Shown here in pieces: positions 1 through 9,610 of a stretch of DNA of 64,000 nucleotides; position 1 is the stretch's first letter; every line of letters begins with the position of its first letter. The notes beneath the pieces are model-generated. The model searched no databases. It saw only the letters and a program-made list of their open reading frames with translations, and had not been told where the DNA came from. The DNA is from Klenkia taihuensis (GTDB taxonomy: Bacteria > Actinomycetota > Actinomycetes > Mycobacteriales > Geodermatophilaceae). The stretch is from contig NZ_FOMD01000002.1 of the NCBI RefSeq assembly GCF_900112525.1, positions 186,001 through 250,000 of the forward strand. The letters run 5' to 3'. Position numbers and translations under genes: made by a program.

Positions 1-1292
1 AGCCCGCCGGAGGGGATGCCCGCGTCGGCGAAGGCCTGGTAGTCGCTGCGGCCGTCGAACTCGGTGTCCTCGTAGGCGATCCCGCGGGAGTCGTAGAACT
101 CGCGGAAGGTGGCCTCGATCGCGGCCGACTCCGGGGTCACGTAGCCCTCGGGCGCGGGGAAGGTCGAGCCGTCGCTGTCGTAGACGAAGTTCGCGAAGTT
201 CGGCGAGCCCAGCATGTCGAAGTTCAGGTAGGCACCGATGCGGTCGACCTCGGCCTCGGGCAGCGAGTCGACGTAGGCCTGCGAGCCGAGCAGGCCCAGC
301 TCCTCCGCGCCCCAGAACGCGAACCGGACCGGGTGCGCCAACCGGGTGCTGGCCAGGTTCTGCGCCACCTCCAGGATCGTCGCCGAACCCGAGCCGTTGT
401 CGTTGATGCCCGGGCCCTCCGGCACGGAGTCCAGGTGCCCGCCGACGACCACGACGCCGTCGTCGGAGCGGCCGGGGAGCTCGGCGGTGACGTTCTGCGA
501 GGTCCGGGTCTCGGTGATGACCTCGACGGCGAGGGTCGCGGTGGCGCCGTCGACGGCGAGGGCGGCACCCACCTCCGGCGTGGCGAACACGACCGGCACG
601 GTGCTCGGCCCACCCAGCGTCGGGTTGATCAGGCCGGGCGCGTTGTTCGCGATGACCACACCCGAGGCGCCGGCGGCCACCGCGTTGGCGGCCTTGGCGC
701 TGAAGTTGCACGAGCCGCGCTGCACGAGGGCGATGGTGCCCGCCGGGAAGCCGGCGAAGTCCGCGGCCTCGCAACCGCTGGTCGTCGACGCGTAGTCGAC
801 GGCGGTGACCGGCGCCGACGTCGCCGCCGAGGCCGTGCCGTCCACCGCCACGTAGTCGGTGTCCAGGGTGAACGTGGCCGGTGTCGGCGTCAGCTGCTGG
901 AAGGACCCGGCGTAGCTGACCTCGTCGTAGGTGAAGTCGGTGACCTCGACCTGGTAGCCGGAGGCCTCGAGGGTGTCGCGCACGTAGTCGACCGAGGCCG
1001 CGTAGCCCGGTGTCGTCGAGGCACGGTTGCCGTCGTGGGCGTCGGCGATGCCCTGGAACGCCTCGAGGTGCTCCATGACCCCGTCGACGGTGACGCAGCG
1101 CAGCAGCTTCTCCACGTCGGCGTTCACCCGCCGCTCGCACCCCGCCGGCGCTCCGCCGGGTCCTCCGGGCCGTCCGGGGGCCGCCGCCGCCGGGCCCGCG
1201 ACCAGCAGGCCCGCCCCGCCCAGCAGGACCGCCGTCCCGGCCGCCGTCCACCGTCCACGGCGCATCCGCCGGGTGTGCTCGAGTGGTTCCAC
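1..1292 (-). CDS. Secreted M28-family metallopeptidase, 3' end cut off
   Basis: Zinc aminopeptidase of the M28 type, exported and acting outside the membrane; its substrate is not predictable. The N-terminus has an Arg-rich n-region (RRMRRGR) followed by a hydrophobic Ala/Gly/Leu stretch ending in AAAA, a typical signal peptide. A PA (protease-associated) domain follows, with the pattern GTIALVQRGSCNFSAKA. The M28 core carries the metal-ligand motifs GHLDSVPEGPGINDNGSG and FWGAEELGLLGS. The start is taken as GTG at 1292 because GGAGG lies 8 nt upstream; an in-frame ATG at 1265 is a weaker alternative. About 430 residues are present and the C-terminus runs off the window edge. Family assignment is from motifs; peptide preference is unknown. 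Confidence 0.9.
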   Translation of the reverse strand, partial: MEPLEHTRRMRRGRWTAAGTAVLLGGAGLLVAGPAAAAPGRPGGPGGAPAGCERRVNADVEKLLRCVTVDGVMEHLEAFQGIADAHDGNRASTTPGYAASVDYVRDTLEASGYQVEVTDFTYDEVSYAGSFQQLTPTPATFTLDTDYVAVDGTASAATSAPVTAVDYASTTSGCEAADFAGFPAGTIALVQRGSCNFSAKAANAVAAGASGVVIANNAPGLINPTLGGPSTVPVVFATPEVGAALAVDGATATLAVEVITETRTSQNVTAELPGRSDDGVVVVGGHLDSVPEGPGINDNGSGSATILEVAQNLASTRLAHPVRFAFWGAEELGLLGSQAYVDSLPEAEVDRIGAYLNFDMLGSPNFANFVYDSDGSTFPAPEGYVTPESAAIEATFREFYDSRGIAYEDTEFDGRSDYQAFADAGIPSGG

Positions 1293-1414
1293 GTGCTCGC
1301 CCTCCGCTCCGACCCACGACCCTGTGGATCCCCTGTGCTCGACCGTGGTCGAGCGCAGCCCGGAGAACAAGCCTTGTGTTCTCGACGCGCAACGGTTAGT
1401 GAGCGGAAAGAACG

Positions 1415-1491
1415 TGGTGCCCTCGGTGGGGTTCGAACCCACACTGGGACCCTTTTAAGGGGCCTGCCTCTGCCGGTTGGGCTACGAGGGC
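1415..1491 (-). tRNA. tRNA with anticodon UAA and a short (class I) variable loop
   Basis: Reading the minus strand, a full cloverleaf forms. The acceptor is GCCCTCG/CGAGGGC, the D-arm is GCCC...GGC, the anticodon stem GGCCC/GGGTC carries loop CTTAAAA, the variable region is CCAGT (5 nt), and the T-arm is GTGGG-TTCGAAC-CCCAC. Discriminator A73 and an encoded CCA follow. U33 followed by TAA gives anticodon UAA, which would read the leucine codon UUA. Normal tRNA-Leu has a long class II variable arm and this molecule does not, so the amino acid is uncertain. It starts only 5 nt after the stop codon of the uracil-DNA glycosylase gene on the same strand, so the two are probably co-transcribed. 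Confidence 0.85.
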
Positions 1492-1496
1492 CGGGC

Positions 1497-2258
1497 TCAT
1501 CCTGCCGCGAGCTCGACCGCCCGCTGCAGCACGGCGTCGAGCATGGGTTCGGTGAGCCGGCCGGTGAAGGTGTTCTGCTGGCTGACGTGGTAGCTGCCCA
1601 GCAGGGTCAGCGGGCCCCGCGGGCCCTCGAGGGTGACCTCGGCGCCGTGCCCGAACCGGGGCCGCGGGCGCGGCAGCGGGTACCCGGCCGCGGCGAGCAC
1701 CGGCAGCAGGGCCGACCAGCCGAACCCGCCGAGCACGACGGCGACCCGCAACTGCGGCAGCAGGTCCAGCTCCCGGGCCAGCCAGGGCGAGCAGGTGTCC
1801 CGCTCGGCCGGGGTGGGCGCGTTGTCCGGCGGGGCGCAGCGCACCGCGGACACCACCCGGCACCCGGTGAGCTCCAGCCCGTCGTCCGCGGCCACCGACG
1901 TGGGCTGGTTCGCCAGCCCCGCCCGCCACAGGGCGGCGAAGATCCAGTCGCCGGACCGGTCGCCGGTGAAGATGCGGCCGGTGCGGTTCCCGCCGTGCGC
2001 GGCCGGCGCCAGCCCGACGACGGCGATCCGGGCGTCCGCCGGGCCCAGCCCGGGGATCGGCCGACCCCAGTAGACCTGGTCGCGGAAGGCCGCCCGCTTG
2101 GTGACGGCGACCTCCTCGCGCCAGCGCACCAGGCGCGGGCAGGCCCGGCAACCGCAGACCCGCTCGTCGACCGCCGCGAGGTCCGGCGCCGACCGCGCCG
2201 AGCGGAGGACCCCGGCCGGGGTGCGGGTGACGGGGTAGCCGTCGGCATCACGCGCCAT
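1497..2258 (-). CDS. Uracil-DNA glycosylase, family 5 (UdgB type)
   Basis: Removes uracil, and in this family often other deaminated bases, from DNA in the first step of base excision repair. The 253-residue protein has the family 5 active-site motif GLAPAAHGGNRTG at 82-94, which lacks the catalytic Asp/Asn of family 1, and the second motif GSYHVSQQNTFTG at 221-233. Cysteines at 35, 37, 40, 141 and 156 include the four expected to bind a 4Fe-4S cluster. The ATG at 2258 is used because it gives the usual N-terminus; the open frame continues upstream without support. The unusual tRNA lies immediately downstream, and the DUF4235 gene diverges from it. Confidence 0.93.
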   Translation of the reverse strand: MARDADGYPVTRTPAGVLRSARSAPDLAAVDERVCGCRACPRLVRWREEVAVTKRAAFRDQVYWGRPIPGLGPADARIAVVGLAPAAHGGNRTGRIFTGDRSGDWIFAALWRAGLANQPTSVAADDGLELTGCRVVSAVRCAPPDNAPTPAERDTCSPWLARELDLLPQLRVAVVLGGFGWSALLPVLAAAGYPLPRPRPRFGHGAEVTLEGPRGPLTLLGSYHVSQQNTFTGRLTEPMLDAVLQRAVELAAG

Positions 2259-2298
2259 CCACCCAGCAGAGCACAGCCGCGCGGGCGATGATCCCCGG

Positions 2299-2604
2299 GT
2301 GGCGAAGAAGCAGAAGGTGAAGACCCCGGCGCTGTACAAGTTGCTGGGCCCGGCGATGGCCATCCCCACCGGCATCGTGGTCAAGAAGGTGGCCGACCAG
2401 GCGTGGATCGCCGTGAAGGGCAGCCCGCCTCCCAAGAACCCCGACGTCCCCGGGGTCACCTGGGGCGACGCGATCGCCTGGGCCGCGGTGTCCGGCGTGC
2501 TCGTCGCCGTCGGCCGGCTGCTCGCCGCCCGGGGCGCGGCCAAGACCTACACCGCCCTGACCGGCAAGTTCCCCACGAACGCCAACGCCGACAGCGCCGC
2601 CTGA
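2299..2604 (+). CDS. DUF4235 small membrane protein
   Basis: A 101-residue protein of the DUF4235 family, of unknown function and widespread in actinobacteria. Two hydrophobic stretches (about residues 13-30 and 55-75) flank a polar loop containing WIAVKGSPPPKNPD, a pattern typical of the family. It starts at GTG; no clear Shine-Dalgarno is visible, so the message may be leaderless. It diverges from the uracil-DNA glycosylase gene across about 40 bp and ends 2 nt before the stop codon of the convergent ppx gene, with no terminator hairpin between them. Confidence 0.8.
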   Translation: MAKKQKVKTPALYKLLGPAMAIPTGIVVKKVADQAWIAVKGSPPPKNPDVPGVTWGDAIAWAAVSGVLVAVGRLLAARGAAKTYTALTGKFPTNANADSAA

Positions 2605-2606
2605 CC

Positions 2607-3551
2607 TCAGCGCAGCGAGAGCGCGATCCCGTCCAGGATGTCGTGCTCGCTGACCACCACCTCGTCGATCGCGAGGGCGTCCATCACCACCCGGAGCACC
2701 AGCGACCCGCCGCCGATCACGTCCACCCGCCCGGGGTGCATGACCGGCAGCGCGGCGCGCCGGGCCCGGGTGGAGGTCAGCAGGCCGGCGGTGACCGAGC
2801 GGACGGCGCCCACCGGGATGCGGGAGCCGTGGATGGTCGCGGCGTCGTAGGCGGGCAGGTCCATCGCCAGCGCCGCGACCGTGGTCACCGAGCCGGCCAG
2901 GCCGACGAGGGTCGCCGCCTCGTGCACCGGCACCTCGGCGACGACCTCGACCAGGGCGGCCCGGATGTCGGACTCGGCGCGCTGGATCTCGTCGGCGGTC
3001 GGGGGGTCGCCGTGCAGGTGCCGCTCGGTCAGCCGGACGCAGCCGATGTCGACCGACCGGGCCGCGCGGACGCCGTCGTCGTCCCCCAGCACGAACTCGG
3101 TCGACCCGCCGCCGATGTCGACGACGAGGTAGGGCGCGGCCGGGACGGCGGCGCCGTGCGCCGCGGCGGCCGCGGCGAGCGAGCCGGTGGCGCCGGCGAA
3201 GGACAGCGCGGCCTCCTCCAGGCCGGGCACCACGTCGGGCAGCTGGCCCAGCACCGACTGCACCATGCCCTCGAAGTCGGCGCGGTTGGCGGCGTCCCGG
3301 CTGGCGCTGGTGGCCACCATCCGGGTGCGCTCGACCCCCAGCTCGCGGGCCTGCTCGGCGTACTCGGTGAGCACCACCCGGGCCCGCTCGATCGCCTCGG
3401 GTGCCAGCCGGCCGGTGGCGTCCACGCCCTGGCCGAGCCGCACCACCTCCATCCGGCGCAGCACCTCGACCGGGCCGCCGGTCGGGCCGACGTCGGCCAC
3501 GAGCAGGCGCAGGGAGTTGGTGCCGCAGTCGACGGCCGCCACCCGGGTCAC
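2607..3551 (-). CDS. ppx: Ppx/GppA family exopolyphosphatase
   Basis: Hydrolyses terminal phosphates of inorganic polyphosphate or the 5'-phosphate of pppGpp; both are known in the family and sequence alone does not decide. The 314-residue protein is the short actinobacterial form without an HD domain. It shows the ASKHA fold phosphate motifs DCGTNS at 8-13 and DIGGGSTEF at 145-153. The GTG start at 3551 has GGAGG 7 nt upstream and overlaps the stop of the DUF501 gene by 4 nt (GTGA). It is the last gene of the eno-divIC-DUF501-ppx set, the same order as Rv1023-Rv1026 in M. tuberculosis. Confidence 0.93.
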   Translation of the reverse strand: MTRVAAVDCGTNSLRLLVADVGPTGGPVEVLRRMEVVRLGQGVDATGRLAPEAIERARVVLTEYAEQARELGVERTRMVATSASRDAANRADFEGMVQSVLGQLPDVVPGLEEAALSFAGATGSLAAAAAAHGAAVPAAPYLVVDIGGGSTEFVLGDDDGVRAARSVDIGCVRLTERHLHGDPPTADEIQRAESDIRAALVEVVAEVPVHEAATLVGLAGSVTTVAALAMDLPAYDAATIHGSRIPVGAVRSVTAGLLTSTRARRAALPVMHPGRVDVIGGGSLVLRVVMDALAIDEVVVSEHDILDGIALSLR

Positions 3552-4057
3552 GGGGTCCCCTCCGGGTCGGTCGGGAGGGCGCAGGGGCCGCGGTCCCACC
3601 ACTCCCCCATGCCGTCCAGCGCGCGGTCACCGATCGGGTTGACGCCGCGGCCGGCCGCCAGGGAGTGCGCGGCCAGCGCGTGCAGGCACTTGACCCGGTC
3701 GGGCATGCCGCCGGCGGTGGCGCGGGTGGGCAGCACGTCGACGGCGTCCCGGGTGGCCAGGAACGCCTCGTGCGCGCGGGTGTACGCGGCGGCGAGCTCG
3801 GGGTCGGTGGCCAGGTCGGCCTGCCACTCCTTCATCGCGCCGGCGGACTCCAGCCGGCTCGCCGCGGCCGAGGCGCGCGGGCAGGTCAGGTAGTACAGCG
3901 TCGGGAAGGGCGTGCCGTCCTCGAGCCGGGGCGCGGTCTGCACCACGTCGGGCTGGCCGCACGGGCAGCGGTGCGCGACGGCCACGAGGGCCCGCGGGGG
4001 TCGGCCGAGCTGGCGGGCCACGACGTCGCGGTCGTGCTCGCTGACGGGTTCGCTCAC
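3548..4057 (-). CDS. DUF501 domain protein
   Basis: A 169-residue actinobacterial protein of the DUF501 family with no established function. Visible features are a Cys pair in RCPCGQPD (31, 33), the conserved FPTLYYLTCP segment (51-60) and a late CLHAL motif; the cysteines may bind a metal. It starts at GTG, 13 nt after the divIC stop, and its end overlaps the ppx start, so it should be translated from the same message as divIC and ppx. This neighbourhood is conserved (Rv1024-Rv1026 in M. tuberculosis). Confidence 0.85.
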   Translation of the reverse strand: MSEPVSEHDRDVVARQLGRPPRALVAVAHRCPCGQPDVVQTAPRLEDGTPFPTLYYLTCPRASAAASRLESAGAMKEWQADLATDPELAAAYTRAHEAFLATRDAVDVLPTRATAGGMPDRVKCLHALAAHSLAAGRGVNPIGDRALDGMGEWWDRGPCALPTDPEGTP

Positions 4058-4070
4058 CCGCCGGATTCTG

Positions 4071-4640
4071 TCAGCCGCCCGAGCCGGCTGTGCCGTCGGC
4101 GGTGGTGATGGACTCCAGCAGACCCTCGTACCAGGGCGGCTGCTCGGTGTCCTGGGCGGCGTCGGGCGTCTGCGCCGGCTCCTCGCCCTCGACGACGGTG
4201 CCGTCGGCGACGACGACCACCCGGTCACCGGGCAGCACGAAGTTCAGCCGTTCCCGGGCCTGCTGCACCACGTAGGCCGGGTCGGACTGCCGGTCGAGCT
4301 GGGCCTGCAGCTGCTGCTGGCGCAGCGACAGCGCCTGGTTGTCCGCGGCCAGCTCGGCCAGGGCCTGCCGGCCCGCGACGAAGCTGCGCACCGGCCCGGC
4401 CAGGGTGAGCAGCAGGACCAGCACCAGGACGCCGAGCAGCACCGCACGGCCGGTGACCAGCGGCGTGCGGCCGGCCGCGGTGGCGGTGCGGGCCGGCCGG
4501 CGGGTGCGCCGCCGGCCCTGCCGGGCGTCGGCGGCACCGCGGCCGCCCGAGGCGGACGGGCGGGGCGCCGCACGACGACGTCCGGGCGCGCGCCCGCCCC
4601 CGCCGGGCGTGGAGCCCCGGCGGGGGCGGGCGTCGGCCAC
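4071..4640 (-). CDS. FtsB/DivIC-family septum formation protein
   Basis: Single-pass cell-division protein expected to sit in the septal FtsQ-FtsL-FtsB complex. Of 189 residues, about 60 form a basic, Pro/Gly/Arg-rich cytoplasmic tail. A transmembrane helix spans 65-84, and a coiled coil (LAELAADNQALSLRQQQLQ) runs about 94-118. The family hallmark after the coil, ARERLNFVLPGD at about 128-139, is clear. The start is GTG, 14 nt after the eno stop. Position between eno and DUF501 is typical of actinobacteria, where this gene corresponds to Rv1024. Confidence 0.9.
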   Translation of the reverse strand: MADARPRRGSTPGGGGRAPGRRRAAPRPSASGGRGAADARQGRRRTRRPARTATAAGRTPLVTGRAVLLGVLVLVLLLTLAGPVRSFVAGRQALAELAADNQALSLRQQQLQAQLDRQSDPAYVVQQARERLNFVLPGDRVVVVADGTVVEGEEPAQTPDAAQDTEQPPWYEGLLESITTADGTAGSGG

Positions 4641-4654
4641 GGGTCGCGCCCCGC

Positions 4655-6922
<2,268 letters not shown>

Positions 6923-6932
<10 letters not shown>

Positions 6933-7804
6933 GCCGCGGCGTCCAGCTCGGCGGCGTAGCGGCGGACGGCGCTGCGCAGCGCGTCCTCGACGTCCCACCC
7001 GCGGTCGGCGGCGGCGGACACCACGCCGAGCAGGTGCTCGCCCAGGGCCGCCTGGTCGGGGGCGTCCAGCCCGGCGGGCGGCGGTGTGGGCAGCCCGGCC
7101 CGGCGGGCGCGGGAGACCAGGGCCGCTCCCCACGCGGCGGCCGACTGGGTCGTGGAGACGCCCTCGGTCGGCGAGCGGCGCTGCTTCTCCTTCCTCTTGA
7201 TCTCCTCCCAGCCCGCCTCGACGCCGGCGACGTCCTTCGGGCCGGCGTCGCCGAACACGTGCGGGTGCCGGCGGACCAGCTTGTCGACCAGCTCCCCCGC
7301 GACGTCGTCGACGTCGAACCCGGTCGGGGACTCGGCGGCCACCCGCGCGTGGAAGACCACCTGCAGCAGCACGTCGCCGAGCTCCTCGCGCATGGCGACC
7401 GGGTCCTCGTCGGTGATCGCGTCGTAGGCCTCGTGCGCCTCCTCCAGCAGGTAGCGGCGCAGGGAGGCGTGGGTCTGCTCGGCGTCCCAGGGGCAGCCGC
7501 CGGGCGAGCGCAGCCGGTCCATCACGGCGACGACGTCCAGCAGCCGGGCCCCGGCCGGCTCGGGGGCGGCCACCACGACCGGGGCGTCCCCGGCCTCCTC
7601 GGCGGTGAGCAGCACGACGTCGTCCGGCCCGGCCGCCGTGGCGTCGGTGGCGTCGAGGACCGCCACCCCGGCCTCGCGCAGCACGGCGGCGGTGGCCGCG
7701 GCCCCGGGGAGCGCGTGCACCGCGGGCGCGGCGGCCAGGGCCTGCCAGGCGGCGGGCCCGAGCAGGCCGGGGAGGCGGGGACCGACGACGAGGAGGGTGG
7801 GCAC
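6923..7804 (-). CDS. mazG: MazG nucleotide pyrophosphohydrolase
   Basis: House-cleaning enzyme that hydrolyses nucleoside triphosphates to monophosphates and pyrophosphate. The catalytic Mg-binding residues are visible as EEAHE at 121-125 and EELGD at 140-144, after the entry motif LRSPGGCPWDAEQTH. The 293-residue protein carries about 90 extra N-terminal residues resembling the N-terminal segment of actinobacterial MazG (MPTLLVVGPRLPGLLGPAAW), so the GTG start at 7804 looks right. It follows the SurA-like lipoprotein gene by 4 nt and is probably co-transcribed with mfd upstream, as in M. tuberculosis (Rv1020-Rv1021). Confidence 0.95.
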
Positions 7805-7808
7805 CCGC

Positions 7809-8774
7809 TCAGTCTCCCGCGGAGCCCCCGCCGAGGATCTGCACGACCCCGCCGTCGCCCTCGACGACCTGGCCGTCGTCGAGCGCGCCGTAGCGGGGGT
7901 TGACCACGACGTCGAGGTCGGCGCGCAGGCCGTCGACCAGCGGCTGGGCGGCGTCGGAGGCGGCCTGCCGGGCCTGGTCGGTGAGGCTGCTCTCCAGGTC
8001 CTCGAACGGCGGGAAGGTCACCTGGCCGACGACGACCCCCCCGGTCTCGGCGACCGGGAGGGTGAAGACGCCCTCGGGCAGGGTCTGCTGCACCGGCGTG
8101 GCGAGCACCGGGGGCAGCTGGTCCAGCGTGCGCTGCTGCGGCGCGGCGAGGGTGTAGGTGCCCGCGTACTGCGCGGCGAGCGCGGCGTAGCCGGCCGGGT
8201 CGGCGCGCAGCTGGGCCGCGACGGCGTCCGCGGTGGCCTGGTCGGGCACGGTGATGTAGCCGAGCTCGAACTGCTGGCCGGCCTGCGCCGCGTCCTCGTA
8301 GGCGGCCTGCAGCCCGGCGTCGGAGAGGTCGGCCAGCCCCTCCGCCTGCGCGACCTCCTCCCGGAGCAGCAGCTCGCGGATGATCTCCCGGGCGTCGTCG
8401 CGGGTCAGGCCCTGCTGCTGGGCGAGCTGGGTGAACAGCGTGTCCTCGTCCTCGCCGGCCAGCAGGTCGGTGATGCGGGTGCTGACCTGCCCCTCGGTGA
8501 CGTCGACGCCGTAGCGCTGCTCGACCGCGTCGTAGACCCGCTCGCCGATCATCAGGGTGAGCACCTGGCGGGTGAAGGCGCCGCCGTCCTGCCCGGCGGC
8601 GTAGGAGGCGATGTCGGGGTCGGCCAGCCGCTCGTCGACGGCGGCCTGCAGCTGGCCCGTGGTGATCTGCGCGTCGCCGACGTAGGCCGCGACGTCGGGC
8701 GACGTGCGGCACCCGGCGAGGCCCAGCACGGCGAGCCCGAGCACCAGCAGGGACACGATCGGACGTCGGCGCAC
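7809..8774 (-). CDS. SurA N-terminal domain lipoprotein
   Basis: Exported lipoprotein of 321 residues, probably a periplasm-side folding helper. A short signal peptide ends in the lipobox LAGC with the lipidated Cys at 22. Next comes a SurA N-terminal-type helical domain (VAAYVGDAQITTGQLQAAVDERL...). The C-terminal region is not an obvious parvulin: the usual His/Cys catalytic pattern is missing, so isomerase activity is doubtful. The GTG start has GAAGG about 8 nt upstream. Its gene lies between a DMT permease gene and mazG, all on the mfd strand. Confidence 0.82.
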   Translation of the reverse strand: MRRRPIVSLLVLGLAVLGLAGCRTSPDVAAYVGDAQITTGQLQAAVDERLADPDIASYAAGQDGGAFTRQVLTLMIGERVYDAVEQRYGVDVTEGQVSTRITDLLAGEDEDTLFTQLAQQQGLTRDDAREIIRELLLREEVAQAEGLADLSDAGLQAAYEDAAQAGQQFELGYITVPDQATADAVAAQLRADPAGYAALAAQYAGTYTLAAPQQRTLDQLPPVLATPVQQTLPEGVFTLPVAETGGVVVGQVTFPPFEDLESSLTDQARQAASDAAQPLVDGLRADLDVVVNPRYGALDDGQVVEGDGGVVQILGGGSAGD

Positions 8775-8809
8775 GGGGTGACCTTCTCACGCCCGACGTG
8801 ATCTGCGAC

Positions 8810-9610
8810 TCAGCCCGCCGCGGGTACCCGTCCCCCGCGCAGCAACGCCACGGCGGCGGCCAGCGCCACGGCGCAGCCCACGACGGCGGCGACCGCCCAC
8901 CCCCGCCGCACCTGCTCGTCGAGCAGCCAGTGCCCGATCGCGGCCGGGACGACGGTGCTGACCACGTACATGACCGCCAGCACCGGGACGGCGGGCGCAC
9001 CGGCCAGGCCGCGGGTCAGGTGCAGCTGACCGAGCAGCAGGCCGCCGACGGTGGCCAGGCCGGCCAGCCAGACCGCGCCGGGGAACGCCCAGAACGCCCA
9101 CCACCGCTCGGGCAGCTCCGACACGAGCACCCGCGCACCCACCGCGCCCACCGAGAAGCCGACCCCGGCCAGGGCGCCCGACCCCCAGGTGCTCGCCGGG
9201 ACCAGGACCCCGGCCGCGGCGACCGCGAGGCCGGCGACCAGCCAGCCGAGCACGGGGCCCTCGACGACGGCCGGCCCGGGCAGGGTGGCCGCCGACAGCA
9301 GGGCCAGGCCGGCCACCGTGCCCAGGACGGCGACCGCCTCGCCGCGACCGAGCCGCCGCACGCCCGTGACCTGCTGCAGCACCGCGGTCACCGCCAGCGC
9401 CGCCACGATCGCCGACTGCACCACCAGCAGCGGCAGGTCGTGCCGGGCGACCAGCGCCAGCAGGAAGGCACCCGCCTGCAGCGCCGTGCCGGTCCACCAG
9501 GTGCGGGAGCGCAGCGGCGACCCGGCGGCCTGCGCGCCCGTGCTGAGCCGGTCACCGGCGACGCCGTAGCAGAGCACGGCGCCGGCCAGCGCCGCGACGG
9601 CCAGCGTCAT
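8810..9610 (-). CDS. DMT/EamA-like membrane transporter
   Basis: A 266-residue integral membrane protein with about nine hydrophobic helices, in the size range and pattern of small EamA/drug-metabolite transporters (MTLAVAALAGAVLCYGVAGD at the start; late helix FPGAVWLAGLATVGGLL). Substrate unknown. Its ATG overlaps the mfd stop by 4 nt (ATGA), so translation is probably coupled to mfd. It could equally be an uncharacterised membrane protein only distantly related to EamA. Confidence 0.75.
   Translation of the reverse strand: MTLAVAALAGAVLCYGVAGDRLSTGAQAAGSPLRSRTWWTGTALQAGAFLLALVARHDLPLLVVQSAIVAALAVTAVLQQVTGVRRLGRGEAVAVLGTVAGLALLSAATLPGPAVVEGPVLGWLVAGLAVAAAGVLVPASTWGSGALAGVGFSVGAVGARVLVSELPERWWAFWAFPGAVWLAGLATVGGLLLGQLHLTRGLAGAPAVPVLAVMYVVSTVVPAAIGHWLLDEQVRRGWAVAAVVGCAVALAAAVALLRGGRVPAAG

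Noticed and set aside
333-2291. A 652-residue plus-strand frame over the start of the window
   Set aside because: Its composition is that of an antisense shadow; the M28 peptidase, tRNA and glycosylase on the minus strand explain the region.
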